A DNA stretch of 38,092 nt from Blautia sp. GTDB taxonomy: Bacteria > Bacillota > Clostridia > Lachnospirales > Lachnospiraceae. Positions 7,938-19,600 of this stretch are shown in pieces. The first letter of the stretch is position 1. Every line of letters begins with the position of its first letter. Where the stretch lies: the NCBI GenBank assembly GCA_030841965.1, contig JAUUSJ010000022.1, positions 1 to 38,092 of the forward strand, given 5' to 3'. A model generated the notes under the pieces. The model had not been told where the DNA came from and ran no database searches. It saw nothing but the letters and a program-made list of their open reading frames with translations. A program made the position numbers and the translations under genes.

Positions 7938-8020
7938 AAAGGTCACAAACTCGATGCGAGCTCTCTTGCAAGAGGGTTTTGTATTGTATACCCTATAGAA
8001 TGCTTTCCCCTGCGGGTATA
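7938..8020 (+). other. Hairpin cluster between glmS and the MATE gene
   Basis: Three small dyads are packed here: CTCG-ATG-CGAG, CTCTT-GC-AAGAG followed by GGTTTTG (weak terminator-like), and TATACCC (7987-7993) with GGGTATA (8014-8020). They could end glmS transcription or form a leader for the MATE gene at 8089. I do not recognise a known riboswitch. Confidence 0.35.
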
Positions 8021-8088
8021 TTTCTTGAGATATTTGGTTTTGAGGGCAGGGATAGAAACTGAAAATTTAAAACGAAGGAGAAATATTT

Positions 8089-9498
8089 ATGGAAATAATA
8101 AAGAAAAGAGGGACGATTTTCCGAAAATTTATCGGAGATCGGGCTTTCTATCGAATGATATTGATGGTGGCAGTGCCGATTATGATTCAAAATGGTATTA
8201 CGAATTTCGTGTCAATGCTGGATAATATTATGATTGGACAGATTGGAACGGAGCAGATGTCTGGTGTATCGATTGTGAATCAGCTTATTTTTGTGTATAA
8301 TCTCTGTATTTTTGGGGGAGTTTCTGGTGCTGGAATTTTTACAGCGCAGTATTTTGGACAGAAAAATGATGAGGGTGTGAGAAATACAATGCGTTTTAAA
8401 ATATGGATGACAGCATTTCTCACCCTGATAACTATTTTTTTATTTTTGGCAAAGGGAGATAGTCTAATCGGATTATATTTGCAGGGAGAGGGAACAAAAG
8501 AAAGTATTGCAAATACACTTTTATATGGAAGACAGTATTTATGGATTATGTTAATCGGTCTTCCAGCTTTTATGATAGTGCAAGTTTATTCCAGCACGCT
8601 TAGGGAATGTGGAAAGACAGTTCTTCCGATGAAGGCGGGCATCGTAGCTGTATTTGTGAATTTAATTTTTAATTATATTTTGATTTATGGAAAGTTTGGG
8701 GCTCCAGCTTTTGGAGTGAGAGGAGCGGCAATTGCGACGGTTCTCTCACGGTATATTGAGATGACAATTGTGATTTGGGGAACACATAGGAAGAAAGAGG
8801 AGAACGAATTTACCAAAGGTCTATATCGGACAATGAAGATTCCGATGAATCTGACAAAGAAGATTATTGTGAAGGGATTTCCACTTTTATTAAATGAGAC
8901 AATGTGGGCAGCAGGTATGGCTATCTTGACACAATGTTATTCTGTTCGTGGTTTAAATGTCATTGCGGCTCTTAATATTTCTAATACGATTAATAATGTA
9001 TTCAATATCGTGTTTTTGGCACTTGGGGATTCGGTTGCTATTGTTGTCGGACAGATTCTTGGAAGGGGAGATATGAAAAAAGCGAGAGATACAGATAATA
9101 AGATGATAGTTTTCTCTGTCTGCTGTAGTACTGTCATGGCAGTCTTGATGTTTTTGACAGCGCCGCTCTTTCCGAAAGTCTATAATACGACAGAAGATGT
9201 GAGAAACTTAGCGAAATATTTTATTATGATTCAGGCTTTTTTTATGCCACAAAATGCGTTTTTGCATGCAACTTACTTTACACTTCGCTCAGGAGGAAAG
9301 ACGTTGATTACATTTTTATTTGACAGCGTATATATATGCTGCGTCAGCGTAGTGATTGCCTTTAGTTTAAGCCGTTTCACAACAGTTCCTGTATTAGCAA
9401 TCTATGCGATTGTACAGTTTGCGGATATTTTTAAATCTGTGATTGGGTTTATTTTAGTGTGGAAGGGAGTCTGGATGCAAAATATTGTTGGAGAGTAA
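8089..9498 (+). CDS. MATE family multidrug/metabolite efflux transporter
   Basis: A 469-aa integral membrane protein with about 12 hydrophobic segments, fitting the MatE family of cation-coupled exporters. Characteristic pieces are VAVPIMIQNGITNFVSMLDN in the first helix region, GQIGTEQMSGVS soon after, and in the second half the parallel ALNISNTINNVFNIVFLALGDS followed by VGQILGRGD. The N-terminal half resembles the C-terminal half, as expected for the two-bundle fold. AAGGAG lies 8 nt before the ATG. An upstream overlapping frame from 7923 shows no family features and is not used. The substrate cannot be read from sequence. It stands alone, 190 bp after glmS, with no strong terminator after it. 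Confidence 0.9.
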   Translation: MEIIKKRGTIFRKFIGDRAFYRMILMVAVPIMIQNGITNFVSMLDNIMIGQIGTEQMSGVSIVNQLIFVYNLCIFGGVSGAGIFTAQYFGQKNDEGVRNTMRFKIWMTAFLTLITIFLFLAKGDSLIGLYLQGEGTKESIANTLLYGRQYLWIMLIGLPAFMIVQVYSSTLRECGKTVLPMKAGIVAVFVNLIFNYILIYGKFGAPAFGVRGAAIATVLSRYIEMTIVIWGTHRKKEENEFTKGLYRTMKIPMNLTKKIIVKGFPLLLNETMWAAGMAILTQCYSVRGLNVIAALNISNTINNVFNIVFLALGDSVAIVVGQILGRGDMKKARDTDNKMIVFSVCCSTVMAVLMFLTAPLFPKVYNTTEDVRNLAKYFIMIQAFFMPQNAFLHATYFTLRSGGKTLITFLFDSVYICCVSVVIAFSLSRFTTVPVLAIYAIVQFADIFKSVIGFILVWKGVWMQNIVGE

Positions 9499-9633
9499 AA
9501 TTTATAAAAAATGCACATAGTAAATTGTTATAAACATATAAAAAACTTATAATATAGAACGAATATTTCACAATATAAATATACAATTATACCAATAAAA
9601 ATCAAAAAAGATATAATAGTAGGACAAAAAACA

Positions 9634-9662
9634 TTGACAGTGAAGATTTAGAACTGTACAAT
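9634..9662 (+). promoter_or_regulatory. Strong sigma-A promoter of the giant surface protein gene
   Basis: TTGACA (9634-9639), a 17-nt spacer and TACAAT (9657-9662), close to consensus. Start of transcription is expected near 9669, giving a 120-nt A-rich leader to the ATG at 9792. The rest of the 9499-9791 gap is very AT-rich and holds nothing else I can name. Confidence 0.8.
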
Positions 9663-9791
9663 AAGATTATCTCAAAAAATATTTATTTACTGATTTATAT
9701 CAAAAATAGAAGTTTTTATCGACAGTAAATGGAAATGAGAGGAGAGGAGGATAAAATTATTTTAGTGAAAAAATTATAAGGAGGAAAGAGA

Positions 9792-12700
9792 ATGAAAAGA
9801 AAGTTAAGAAGATGTATGGCTTTTCTTTTGGCTTTTGCTATGTGTATTAGTTTGGTAAATACGAATACTTTTGCAGCCGAGATAAGTGATATCGAGGATG
9901 CAGTGGACAAAGACATACAGACAGAAGGTCTTCCAGTGGATGAGACGGTACAAGAACAGATGGAAGAACCTACGGAAGAAGGAAAGGAATCAATTCAGGC
10001 AGTGGAGGAATCTACACAAGCATTAGAAGAGTCCACAGAGGTAGTAGAGGAATCTACAGAGGCAACGAAGGAGTCCGAGGAGCAACATACAGAGGCAGTG
10101 GAGCAACCTACAGAGGCAGTGGAGCAACCTACGGAGGTAGTGGAGGAATCTACACAAGCGTCAGAGGAGTCTACAGAGGTAGTAGAGGAACCTACAGAAG
10201 TAGTAGAAGAGTCTACGGAAGTGGCAGAGGAAGATATCCTTGCGCAGGACAGTAACTCTGAGTTTAGTGCAGAAGAACAAGCAAAGCTGGAAGCTTTTTT
10301 AAAGATGTCAGCAGAGCAGGAAGCTGCAATCGGAGAAGTATCTGATGAGATTAAGAATCAAATAAATGATGGAGAAGATACAATTGCAGCATCATCTAAT
10401 TTCAAACTTCCAGATACCTTCTCATTGACAGGCTATAAACAGCTTGGAGTGGCTCCTGGTATTACGGAGGAAGATATTACTTTTATTAAGAAATCCGATA
10501 AGGCTCAGACGAAAGGATATGTGGCTACAGTAGATTTGAATAATTCTGCAGTTGGTATTTTAGCTGGATATAAAGATTATGATGATTCGGGTAAGATGGG
10601 AATGCAGACAGTTCGCGATCAAGCAGCAGCCTGTGAGAGAAAGACTGGGAAAAAAATTGTATTTGCCATTAATGGCGATTATTTTAATATGTCCACAGGA
10701 GAACCCTATGGTGCTTTAATTATGAATAGTAAGATTGTCTTCCAGCCTGTAAAGGAAAATTATGGTGGGGCTGCATACTTTGCAATCTTAAAAGATGGAA
10801 CAGCCGTTATCCGTGACAGATGGGCAGACACATCCGATGTAAAAGAAGCCATTGGTTCCCCTATCTGGCTTATAAAAGATGGTGTGGTAGAGAGTTGGTT
10901 AGCAGGGGATACTACTGCGATTCCTCGTGCAGCAGTTGGTATTAAAGAGGATGGAAGTGTTGTATTTTTTGAGGCAGATGGACGTCAAGCACCGAGGTCT
11001 ACGGGTATTTCTGTATATGAAACTGCTCTTATTATGAAAGAGCTTGGCTGTGTCAATGCCTGTTATCTAGATGGCGGCGGTTCCGCTACATTTGTGACGA
11101 GAACAGAGGGCGAGGATGCTCTTACAGTAAAGAATAGTCCATCGGATGGTATTGAGAGAAACGTATCTACAACGCTCTTAGTTTACTCGGATGCAAAGGC
11201 AGACGGCGAATTTATGCACGCATCTTTATCACCTCAGGGTGAGATTTATACCCCTGGTTCAGAAGTTAGTTTCACAGCAAAAGGTGTAGACAGTGCAGGT
11301 GCTGTAGCGGATCTGCCAGAGAACGCAGAGTTTCGATTAAAAGATGAAAGTTATGGAACAATTGACCCTAAAACTGGCGTTTTTCAATCAAATGGAACGA
11401 TCGGTGATGTCGAAGTACAGTTAGTTTCTGGTGATACCGTTGTCGGAGAGACAGTAATTAGTATTAAAGAGCCAGACCTTATTAAGTTTAGCAATGAACA
11501 AGTGAGCTTAGGATTTGAGACAGAGTCTGATTTGGGACTTTATGTATCTTGTGAGGATTCAGAGATTAACTATAGAGAGGATGATTTTACTTGGACGATT
11601 AGCAATGTAAGAGATGCTAATCAAAATCCGAGTGATAAGGTGCTCGGTACATTTAACGGCAATACATTTATATCTTCCGACGGAGCGACATTATATGGAA
11701 CTGTTACTTGTACATATCATAAAAAAGACGGTTCTAAGGTTGAGGCAAATGTGGAGGTAATTGTCGGGCTTCAGCCTACCGTTTTGATGGATTTTGAGGA
11801 CCAGGTGGATGAGAGTGGCAATACGATTAAAGCGAGGGATTACTGGACATTTAATCGTGCGGCATTTAATCCAAGTGGTGGAGAGATTTTAGGAGTCTGG
11901 GATTTAGATGGAAATCTACTTCCTTCGGCGACTGGAAAACTTCTGCATGGACATTACTGCAATAATAATGATTTGAATAATTCTCGTGGAGGAGAAGAAT
12001 CGGCAGAGCTTGTCGATATTGCGAGCGGTGAGCCAGTATTAAAAGGAAATTATTCCTTAAAACTTAATTATGATTTTAGTAATGCGAACGGAACAGAAGG
12101 TGCGTGCGTGGGATTTTCAGAGGCCACTCAGGAGATTCCTGGCAATCCGACTGCAATTGGTATGTATGTATATGTACCAGAAAATACAGCAAATCTTTGG
12201 CTTAGAATTCGAGTAAAAGACGGTTCTGGAACAGTACAGACTTTAAACTTTACAGAGAGTACAGGTATTAACTGGACTGGATGGAAGTATGTAGAGGCGA
12301 AACTGGAATTAAACGGGAAACCTTTGCAGGGACCATTTTCCTTAATCGGTGGCGAGACAATCCGTGTTATGTATTTGCTTAACGGCGCAGGTAATTTCTT
12401 GCAAGACGGTGTGACACCGCTGCCAAAAGCACAGTGTAAAGGTTCTATCTATGTAGATAATGTACAGTTTGTATATGGAGCCAATACAGATGATACGGAT
12501 AACCCTATTATCTCCAGTATTAAGGCAGAGAATCAGGAGCTTGGCGATGAAGTTACTCTCGTAAATAATAAAGTTTCTTTTGAGATGGCTGTATCGGATG
12601 TCGAGAATAAGTATACATCTGGTGTTGATTATAATACAGTAAATGTTAGTTTAGATGGCAAGAATATTACGAATAAAGAAGTGGAAGCTGGAAATCTAGT

Positions 12701-15700
12701 ATCGGATGAGAGTAAGGGAATGGTATTTCTCTATAATCAATATTTGTCAAACGGCGACCATATTATTAAGTTCACGATTCGTGATAAGTTTGGAAATGAG
12801 ACATCTGAGACAAGGACCTTTAGCGTCGCTGGAACAGAACAGGTGACTCCTAATATTTCTGTGGTTCCTGGGACAGAGAAGGCGTTAGTTGGAGAGTACG
12901 TCGATTTGAATATTACAGCAGACCAGCTGGAAAATGTAAAGGAACTCACATCGACCATTCGACTTGCGACAGGATTCTCAGATTATAAGCTGTCTTACAG
13001 TGAAAATTATGAGGAGGTAAAAGCTCCAGTCTACTCATCTGGCAATAATTCTATTTCGATTAGTGTAAAGAAAAAAGCAGATGCAGTAGCTACGGGAGAG
13101 GGAATTATCGCTACTCTTTCTGTGAAGATTCCAGAAGATATAAGTAGTACGTCAAAGTTTCATTATACTGTGACAAGTGGTAATGCCGTTGTCACAGCGA
13201 AAGATGGTTCCGATACAGAGGTTGGTTTTGCTACAAAACAAAAAAATATAGATATCACAGCGAAATATACGGTAGATGTGGCGTTATTCCTTGCGGGGAC
13301 AGATGCTTCTATCAAAGTGACAGATGAGCAGGGCAATACGGCAGCCAATGTTGATGTGTACAAAGCAGACGGAACAAAGATTGGCATAACGGACGCAAAT
13401 GGACTCATCACTACTTCTATCTTTGAGAAGGTAGAACAGGTTTCTCTCTATGCAAAAGATGAGAAAGGATATCGCTCTTTTATCACGACGGTACAAAGCT
13501 ATACAGCTGGAGCAGAGGAAGATGGAACTCCTACTTTTATTTCACTAAATGCTTCAGATAATTCAGAGACAGAGAAAAATATTACTTGGATTTCCAATCC
13601 GACTGTGGCTGATAAGAAAGCAATTGCTCAGGTGGCGACAAAAGCAGACTATGATGCAAAGCAAACTGAGGCATTTAAAAACTATGAGGGAGAGGCAAAA
13701 TCTCTTGATTTTAGTGGCTCTTCTATCCTTGAAGAAAATAAACTTGTTTACGCCAATACAGTTATCGTAAAGGAATTGGCAGCAGAGACAGAGTATGTCT
13801 ATCGTGTCGGCGACGGAACACGCTGGTCTAAGGTGATGAACTTTAAGACGGGATATGACGGGGCAGAGACGAATTTCTTTGTTATCGGTGATACACAGGC
13901 AAATGATAAGACAATTATCTCGAATATTGTAGAGACCTTATCAAAAGATGAGTATACTTTTGGTGTCCAAACTGGCGATTTCGTGGAGAAAGCAGATTTA
14001 TATAGTGACTGGGAGAGTATTTTAACAGCGTTTGATAATGAGACATTTAAGTCTATCGATACGATTCATGTTACAGGTAATCATGAATTATACGGTGATG
14101 TGGACGGAAGAGTATCGAAAAACTTATTTAATATCCAGAATCAACAATATTATTCTGTGACTTATAATAATGTATATATAGCTGTTATCGGTTATAGTTC
14201 TGATAAAAAAGTAGTAAAAGAGGCGGCAGATTGGCTGGCAAAAGATGCGGCTGCGAGCGATGCGAGATGGAAAATTGTAGTATCTCATCAATCTCCTTAT
14301 GGAACGAATGCGACGACGGATGATTGTAGAGCATTTACAGAGTATATCCCAGAAGCTGCCCAAAAAGGTGGAATTGACTTTATGTTCTCTGGACATGACC
14401 ACGCTTATGCGAGAACATATCCGTTGACAGATGGCAAGAAGGTTGTCGAGGAAGACAGTAATACGTATTCTGGAGATGGTATTATTTATTATGTATGTGG
14501 TTCCACTGGAGAAAAATCATATGGTGTGACAAAAAATGAAGAAATTCACGCTGAGGCAGCAAATAATTTTTATGATGGACTCTATTTTACGATTCATGCG
14601 ACAAATTCTGAGTTTGCAATTTCCGTTCATGATGAGACTGGAAATACAGTGAGAGAATTTACGAAAGTGAAGGAAGCCTGTCAAAATGACCTTCACACTT
14701 ATATCTACAAAGATGATTCTCATTTAGTTTGTAAGGAATGTGGACATACAAGAAAAGTGGGAGATTATACAGGACTTGTCCATGAGAAAGAAAATGGTCT
14801 TCCAATGTATCTTGAAGATGGCAAATTAGTAACGAATAAATGGATAACAGTTGTAGATGATTATTATTATTTTGGAGCTGACGGAGTGGCAGCGACTGGA
14901 ACAACAAAGATTGATGGCATTGAATATACATTTGATAAAAATGGTAAGTTCGTCAAGGGAAGCTTTGTACAAGAAGAAGTCACGAATGGGACAACAACCA
15001 AGACAATTACTCGCTATTATACAGGTGGTGGCGTATTTGCGGTTCACTGGATGGAAATTGACGGCGATATGTACTACTTTAAGAAGACGAGCAACAATGA
15101 GACGACTTATGACTTAGGTATGATGTATACTGGAGACGGAGTGAAAGAAACTTTAGTTAAGACAGTTGCCAATAATGCAAACCGCTACTATGTATTTGGA
15201 GAAGACGGTAAGTTAGTCAGAGGTGCATTTGACCCAGTTGAGATAAATGGTGAGACAAAAGTTCGCTATTACTGGGGCGAAAATTATCTGACAGGAAAAC
15301 AGGTGATTGAGGGACATACCTATGAGTTCGATAAAGACGGATTTATGACAAATGTGAAGAATATAGAAGACTGTGAGTTTTCTAGTGTGGATGACTCTGA
15401 GTATACGAGAAAGACACAAAAACCAGAAGTAACCGTAAAAGATGGAGAAGAAGTATTGACGGCTGGAACATATTATAAGATTTCTTATGTAAATAGCAAA
15501 GAAGTTGGAACTGCTACGATTACGATTACAGGTAGAATTGAGCGTGGTTATGTAGGCACCAAGGAAATTACTTTTAAGATTAATCCAAGGTCAATCGAGA
15601 AGGATTTTACTTATAATAAATTAGCCGGAGTTACGTATTCTGGAACTGCATTTGAGCCAAGCATAACAGCAAGAGATAATTCAAATTCTCATAAGCTTGT

Positions 15701-16574
15701 TGTTGGAACAGAGTGCAAAGTAGAATATAAAAATAATATCAATGCTGGAACAGCATCTGTGATTATAACAGGTATTGGAAATTATACTGGCAGTAAGACC
15801 TTACAGTTTAATATTTATCAAAAATCTTTGACTGCATCTAATATTGTAATTTCAAAACTGAATAATAAAACTTATACAGGAAAGGAAATTACACAACCTG
15901 TCAAAATAAAATGTAACGATTTTACATTGAAAGAGGGAAGAGATTATAAGATAGTTTATAGCGATAATAAGAATGTAGGAACTGCCACTATAAAGATTAC
16001 AGGTATTGGAAATTTCAAGGCGACAAAGACTTTGAAGTTCAATATACTACAAAAAAATATCAATGCAGATAATATAAAGATTTCTGATATTGATACTAGA
16101 GTTTATACAGGAAAGGCAAGGAAGCTTTCCATTAAGATTACTCATGATGGAAAAACATTAAAACTTGGAACAGATTATACTGTAACTTATAAAAACAATA
16201 TAAGTATGGGTAGAGCGTCTGCTATTATAGAGGGAATTGGAAACTACAAGTCAAAGAAGACAAAGACGTTTGCGATTATTCCTCAGCAGGTAATGAATCC
16301 TAGAGCAGTAGCTTCTGGACATAAGAAAATTGTGTTGTCATGGAGCAAACTTAGCAATGTGACAGGGTATAGAGTGTATCGCTCTATAGACGGAAAGAGT
16401 TTTAGCTGTATTGCGACATTAAAAGGTAGTAATGTGCTGAGTTATGCGGATACAAATTTGACAGCTGGAAAGACGTATTATTATAAAGTTCGTGCTTATT
16501 TTGATGATAAAAATATAAATAAACGTTATTATGGAGCTATGAGTAGCATTGTAAAGGCAAAACCAGCCAAATAA
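9792..16574 (+). CDS. Giant secreted phosphodiester glycosidase / metallophosphoesterase, cell-wall binding
   Basis: A 2260-aa exported protein. Order: signal peptide (1-28, ending NTFA); Glu/Thr-rich direct repeats (about 55-150, STEVVEE units); a phosphodiester glycosidase (NAGPA-type) domain at about 215-470 with INGDYFN, PRAAVGI and YLDGGGSATF; Ig-like strands; a jelly-roll, carbohydrate-binding-like domain near 660-895; a cohesin-like domain near 1016-1156; an Fn3-like module plus purple-acid-phosphatase-like metallophosphoesterase at about 1240-1615 with GDTQ, TGDF, GNHE, VSHQSP and SGHDHAYART; a CxxC motif; choline-binding-like wall repeats (about 1665-1850, YYFGADGVA); four YxxxYxNN-type repeats; and a C-terminal Fn3 domain. 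No LPxTG motif is seen. The likely role is removing sugars and phosphate from glycosyl phosphodiesters outside the cell (inference). RBS AAGGAGG, 7 nt from ATG. Confidence 0.88.
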   Translation: MKRKLRRCMAFLLAFAMCISLVNTNTFAAEISDIEDAVDKDIQTEGLPVDETVQEQMEEPTEEGKESIQAVEESTQALEESTEVVEESTEATKESEEQHTEAVEQPTEAVEQPTEVVEESTQASEESTEVVEEPTEVVEESTEVAEEDILAQDSNSEFSAEEQAKLEAFLKMSAEQEAAIGEVSDEIKNQINDGEDTIAASSNFKLPDTFSLTGYKQLGVAPGITEEDITFIKKSDKAQTKGYVATVDLNNSAVGILAGYKDYDDSGKMGMQTVRDQAAACERKTGKKIVFAINGDYFNMSTGEPYGALIMNSKIVFQPVKENYGGAAYFAILKDGTAVIRDRWADTSDVKEAIGSPIWLIKDGVVESWLAGDTTAIPRAAVGIKEDGSVVFFEADGRQAPRSTGISVYETALIMKELGCVNACYLDGGGSATFVTRTEGEDALTVKNSPSDGIERNVSTTLLVYSDAKADGEFMHASLSPQGEIYTPGSEVSFTAKGVDSAGAVADLPENAEFRLKDESYGTIDPKTGVFQSNGTIGDVEVQLVSGDTVVGETVISIKEPDLIKFSNEQVSLGFETESDLGLYVSCEDSEINYREDDFTWTISNVRDANQNPSDKVLGTFNGNTFISSDGATLYGTVTCTYHKKDGSKVEANVEVIVGLQPTVLMDFEDQVDESGNTIKARDYWTFNRAAFNPSGGEILGVWDLDGNLLPSATGKLLHGHYCNNNDLNNSRGGEESAELVDIASGEPVLKGNYSLKLNYDFSNANGTEGACVGFSEATQEIPGNPTAIGMYVYVPENTANLWLRIRVKDGSGTVQTLNFTESTGINWTGWKYVEAKLELNGKPLQGPFSLIGGETIRVMYLLNGAGNFLQDGVTPLPKAQCKGSIYVDNVQFVYGANTDDTDNPIISSIKAENQELGDEVTLVNNKVSFEMAVSDVENKYTSGVDYNTVNVSLDGKNITNKEVEAGNLVSDESKGMVFLYNQYLSNGDHIIKFTIRDKFGNETSETRTFSVAGTEQVTPNISVVPGTEKALVGEYVDLNITADQLENVKELTSTIRLATGFSDYKLSYSENYEEVKAPVYSSGNNSISISVKKKADAVATGEGIIATLSVKIPEDISSTSKFHYTVTSGNAVVTAKDGSDTEVGFATKQKNIDITAKYTVDVALFLAGTDASIKVTDEQGNTAANVDVYKADGTKIGITDANGLITTSIFEKVEQVSLYAKDEKGYRSFITTVQSYTAGAEEDGTPTFISLNASDNSETEKNITWISNPTVADKKAIAQVATKADYDAKQTEAFKNYEGEAKSLDFSGSSILEENKLVYANTVIVKELAAETEYVYRVGDGTRWSKVMNFKTGYDGAETNFFVIGDTQANDKTIISNIVETLSKDEYTFGVQTGDFVEKADLYSDWESILTAFDNETFKSIDTIHVTGNHELYGDVDGRVSKNLFNIQNQQYYSVTYNNVYIAVIGYSSDKKVVKEAADWLAKDAAASDARWKIVVSHQSPYGTNATTDDCRAFTEYIPEAAQKGGIDFMFSGHDHAYARTYPLTDGKKVVEEDSNTYSGDGIIYYVCGSTGEKSYGVTKNEEIHAEAANNFYDGLYFTIHATNSEFAISVHDETGNTVREFTKVKEACQNDLHTYIYKDDSHLVCKECGHTRKVGDYTGLVHEKENGLPMYLEDGKLVTNKWITVVDDYYYFGADGVAATGTTKIDGIEYTFDKNGKFVKGSFVQEEVTNGTTTKTITRYYTGGGVFAVHWMEIDGDMYYFKKTSNNETTYDLGMMYTGDGVKETLVKTVANNANRYYVFGEDGKLVRGAFDPVEINGETKVRYYWGENYLTGKQVIEGHTYEFDKDGFMTNVKNIEDCEFSSVDDSEYTRKTQKPEVTVKDGEEVLTAGTYYKISYVNSKEVGTATITITGRIERGYVGTKEITFKINPRSIEKDFTYNKLAGVTYSGTAFEPSITARDNSNSHKLVVGTECKVEYKNNINAGTASVIITGIGNYTGSKTLQFNIYQKSLTASNIVISKLNNKTYTGKEITQPVKIKCNDFTLKEGRDYKIVYSDNKNVGTATIKITGIGNFKATKTLKFNILQKNINADNIKISDIDTRVYTGKARKLSIKITHDGKTLKLGTDYTVTYKNNISMGRASAIIEGIGNYKSKKTKTFAIIPQQVMNPRAVASGHKKIVLSWSKLSNVTGYRVYRSIDGKSFSCIATLKGSNVLSYADTNLTAGKTYYYKVRAYFDDKNINKRYYGAMSSIVKAKPAK

Positions 16575-16615
16575 TCATGAAATCTGTTTAAAGTATTTCT
16601 ATGAATAAGTAAAAA

Positions 16616-16660
16616 GCCAAAAAGGGACAAGTCTGTTTACTGTACTTATCCCTTTTTGGC
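16616..16660 (+). terminator. Long hairpin between the two surface-protein genes
   Basis: GCCAAAAAGGGA (16616-16627) pairs perfectly with TCCCTTTTTGGC (16649-16660). Inside, after a C.A mismatch, AAGT pairs with ACTT. There is no T-run after the stem; the T-rich part is inside the 3' arm. The hairpin ends only 18 nt before the next ATG, next to its ribosome site GAGGAG. It may be a leaky terminator, an attenuator or an mRNA-stability element. Confidence 0.6.
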
Positions 16661-16678
16661 AGATAGAGGAGAAATTTT

Positions 16679-19600
16679 ATGAAAAAGAAAATGCAAAGCT
16701 TCTTTTCTTGGTTTTTTACTTTTCTGATGATTTTTAGTTTGATATACACAGATACTTGGGCAGTTCAGACGACAGAAAATGAGACAGAGAGTATTAGTGA
16801 AAATCAAGAACAATCTCTTGATGAAATTAGTCAAGAAAAGACAGAGTCTATAGATTCGATAGAAACTCTGGATGAAACGGCTCAAAATGAGGAGGTATCT
16901 ACACAGGAAGAGGAAGTAGTTGAATCTAGTACATCTATAGAAGAGGGACAAGAGTCAAGTACATTCACAGAAGAGGGACAAGAGTCTGACACATCCATAG
17001 AAATGGAGGAGGAAGCTGAGACTACTGTATTCACAGAAGGAGAGACAGAGACTGTTGATACATCCACAGAAATGGTAGCAGAAGATAATTTATCTGCAGA
17101 GTCAGATACTACGGCAAAGACAGCCACAGAGGAAGAGAAGAATATTCTTAGTGCAGAGGAGGACAATGTCAGTTTTGCACAAGAATATGCGAAAGTAGGA
17201 AGTGAACTGACAGTTCAATATTCTGGTGAGCAGACAGATATAAGCTATCGTTGGTATATTGATGGAGGGCAAATAGACTGTGCGGCAAGTACGTATATTC
17301 CTACGCAAGATGACATAGAAAAGATTATTAAAGCAGAGGTATATCAAAATGAGACAAAGCTCGGGGAGGTATCGATGCTTTGTAGTAGACTTCCTGTTAT
17401 TTATATTGATACAGAAAATGCACAGCCAATTGTCTCAAGAGATGATTATATTTCAGCTCAGATGAAAATTCAGGGAAACGATACATATAATCTTGAGAAT
17501 TCCACCCTATATGATGGAGTGGTAGAGATTCGTGGGAGAGGAAATTCTACCTGGAAAAGATTTGATAAAAAACCATATAAGTTGAAGCTAGATAAGAGTA
17601 CCAGCTTATTTAAAATGGGAAAAAATAAACACTGGGCATTGCTTGCTAACTATATTGATGGCAGCTTGATGAGAAATCAGCTCTCTGTTGACATTGCCAA
17701 GCAAATTGGTGTTAATGCGATGGATGCCGTCTGGGTAGATGTCGTCTTAAATGGTGTCTGTGTTGGAAATTACCAGCTTTATGAGCAGGTGAGAGTATCT
17801 AAAGACCGTGTCAATATATTTGACTGGGACGGCGCAGCGGGAGATATCGCAAAAGAAATTGTCAAAAAGGAAAATCTCTCTGATGCAGATGAAGATGCGC
17901 TGACGGATTATATGGAGAAAAATTTAAATTGGATGACTTCTCGAACTGTCAGTTATAATGGGGTGACTTATCAGATCGCTGATTATTATGATGAGCTTCC
18001 AGATTCGACAAATGGGGGATATTTGATGGAGTTGACAACAGATGCAGATGAGGTCTCCTTGTTTAGTACGACAAGAGGAGTTCCGATTCAATTTAAAAAT
18101 CCAGAATATATCAATACAAATGAAGCGGCTTTTGCTTGGATTAAAACTTATATTCAGCAGTTAGAGGATGCTATGTATCATCCAGACCACTGTACGGTAG
18201 AGGGAGAAAACCATGTCTCTTATTTGGATTACTGTGACGGGAAATCTTTGATGGCATACTGGCTTTCTTGTGAGATATTAAAAAATGAGATTGGATATAA
18301 GAGCAATTATTTTTATAAGGCAGATAATATGCCGATAGAATTTGGACCAGTATGGGACTTTGATTTTAGTTCTGGTTCTGTCGCACCGTTTGGTTCCCAG
18401 AGCACAAAGGGATGGGCATCGACAGGAAGGTCTTGGTTTGTCGAGTGCATGAAAGACCCTTATTTTGCAGTTAAAGTCAGAGAGTTATATAATCAAAACA
18501 TAGAGTATTTAAAAGAAATTGCAAGTGACGATGGAATACTAAAACAGTGGTATGAATACTTGAAAGAGTCAGGGGAGAAAGATTATTCAATCTGGCATTA
18601 TTCAAGAACGATAGAGGAAGATTATACCGTACTCAAAACTTGGTTGATGAATCGAATTAGCTGGATGGATAAACAGTTTAAGGATGATGAATCCGCCTTT
18701 GCTTCGCTTGGAGTGCCATTAAGTTCCAAGTTTAGTTTAAAATTGATGGGAGAAGATATTGTCTCAAGTGATGGAAGAGAATACTTTGGAGAGTATAAAG
18801 AAGGACAGATTTTTGATTTATCTTTGAGTGCTGATGATGTGACAGAATCAAAATATAATTATTATGTCAATGGAAGATATATTGCAGAGGGCGATATTAT
18901 AAATAATGAGGCAGTTATTGCAATTACAGATGATATGCTTACAGAAGGTTTGGATAATAAAAATGTGATTTCCGTATGGCTAAAAGATAGCGATGGAAAT
19001 TTGACTAAAATGCAGTGTGTGACATTGACAGTGCTTTCCGGTAATAAAAATTATTATAATATTACTTTCCATGACCAACTAGACACGCAGGCAAATGTCT
19101 ATGCCAAGAAGAAAGCAGAGGGAAGTAAAATATTACTTAATGATACTTCTTTAAATATTTCAGATGCCTTATTTGAGGGGTGGAGCGATGGCATAAATAT
19201 TTATCCGAAAGATACTTATTTTAAAGTGAATCAGGATATAGATTTATATGCAGTTTGGACGACCTGTACCGACGGAAGTTATTATCACAATTGGGAAGAG
19301 AATGGAAATTTCTATGTCTGTAAAAACTGTGGAAAACAAAAAGAAATTTCGAGAGATTATATTGACATTGCATCCTGTAGTTTTACTCAGAGCAAACGAT
19401 ATACGAATATTTATTCGGGATTTCCAGTATCCCCTGTTATCACAGTGCAGTATGGCGGAAGAACATTGACAGAAGGTGTGGAGTATCAGATTACCTTTAA
19501 AAATAATATTAATGTTGGATATGCGACATACGAGCTTACAGGTATTGAGGAAGCTGGATTTACTGGAAAGACAGCATTATCATATAAAATTATCCCAAAA

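Noticed and set aside
7923..8225. A 100-aa open frame overlapping the start of the MATE gene
   Set aside because: It has no ribosome site, overlaps the well-supported transporter in another frame, and its sequence has no family features.
9950..10240. CRISPR-like or DNA-level tandem array in the repeated STEVVEE-coding region
   Set aside because: The repeats are in frame, differ at synonymous positions and encode an acidic stalk; there are no spacers.
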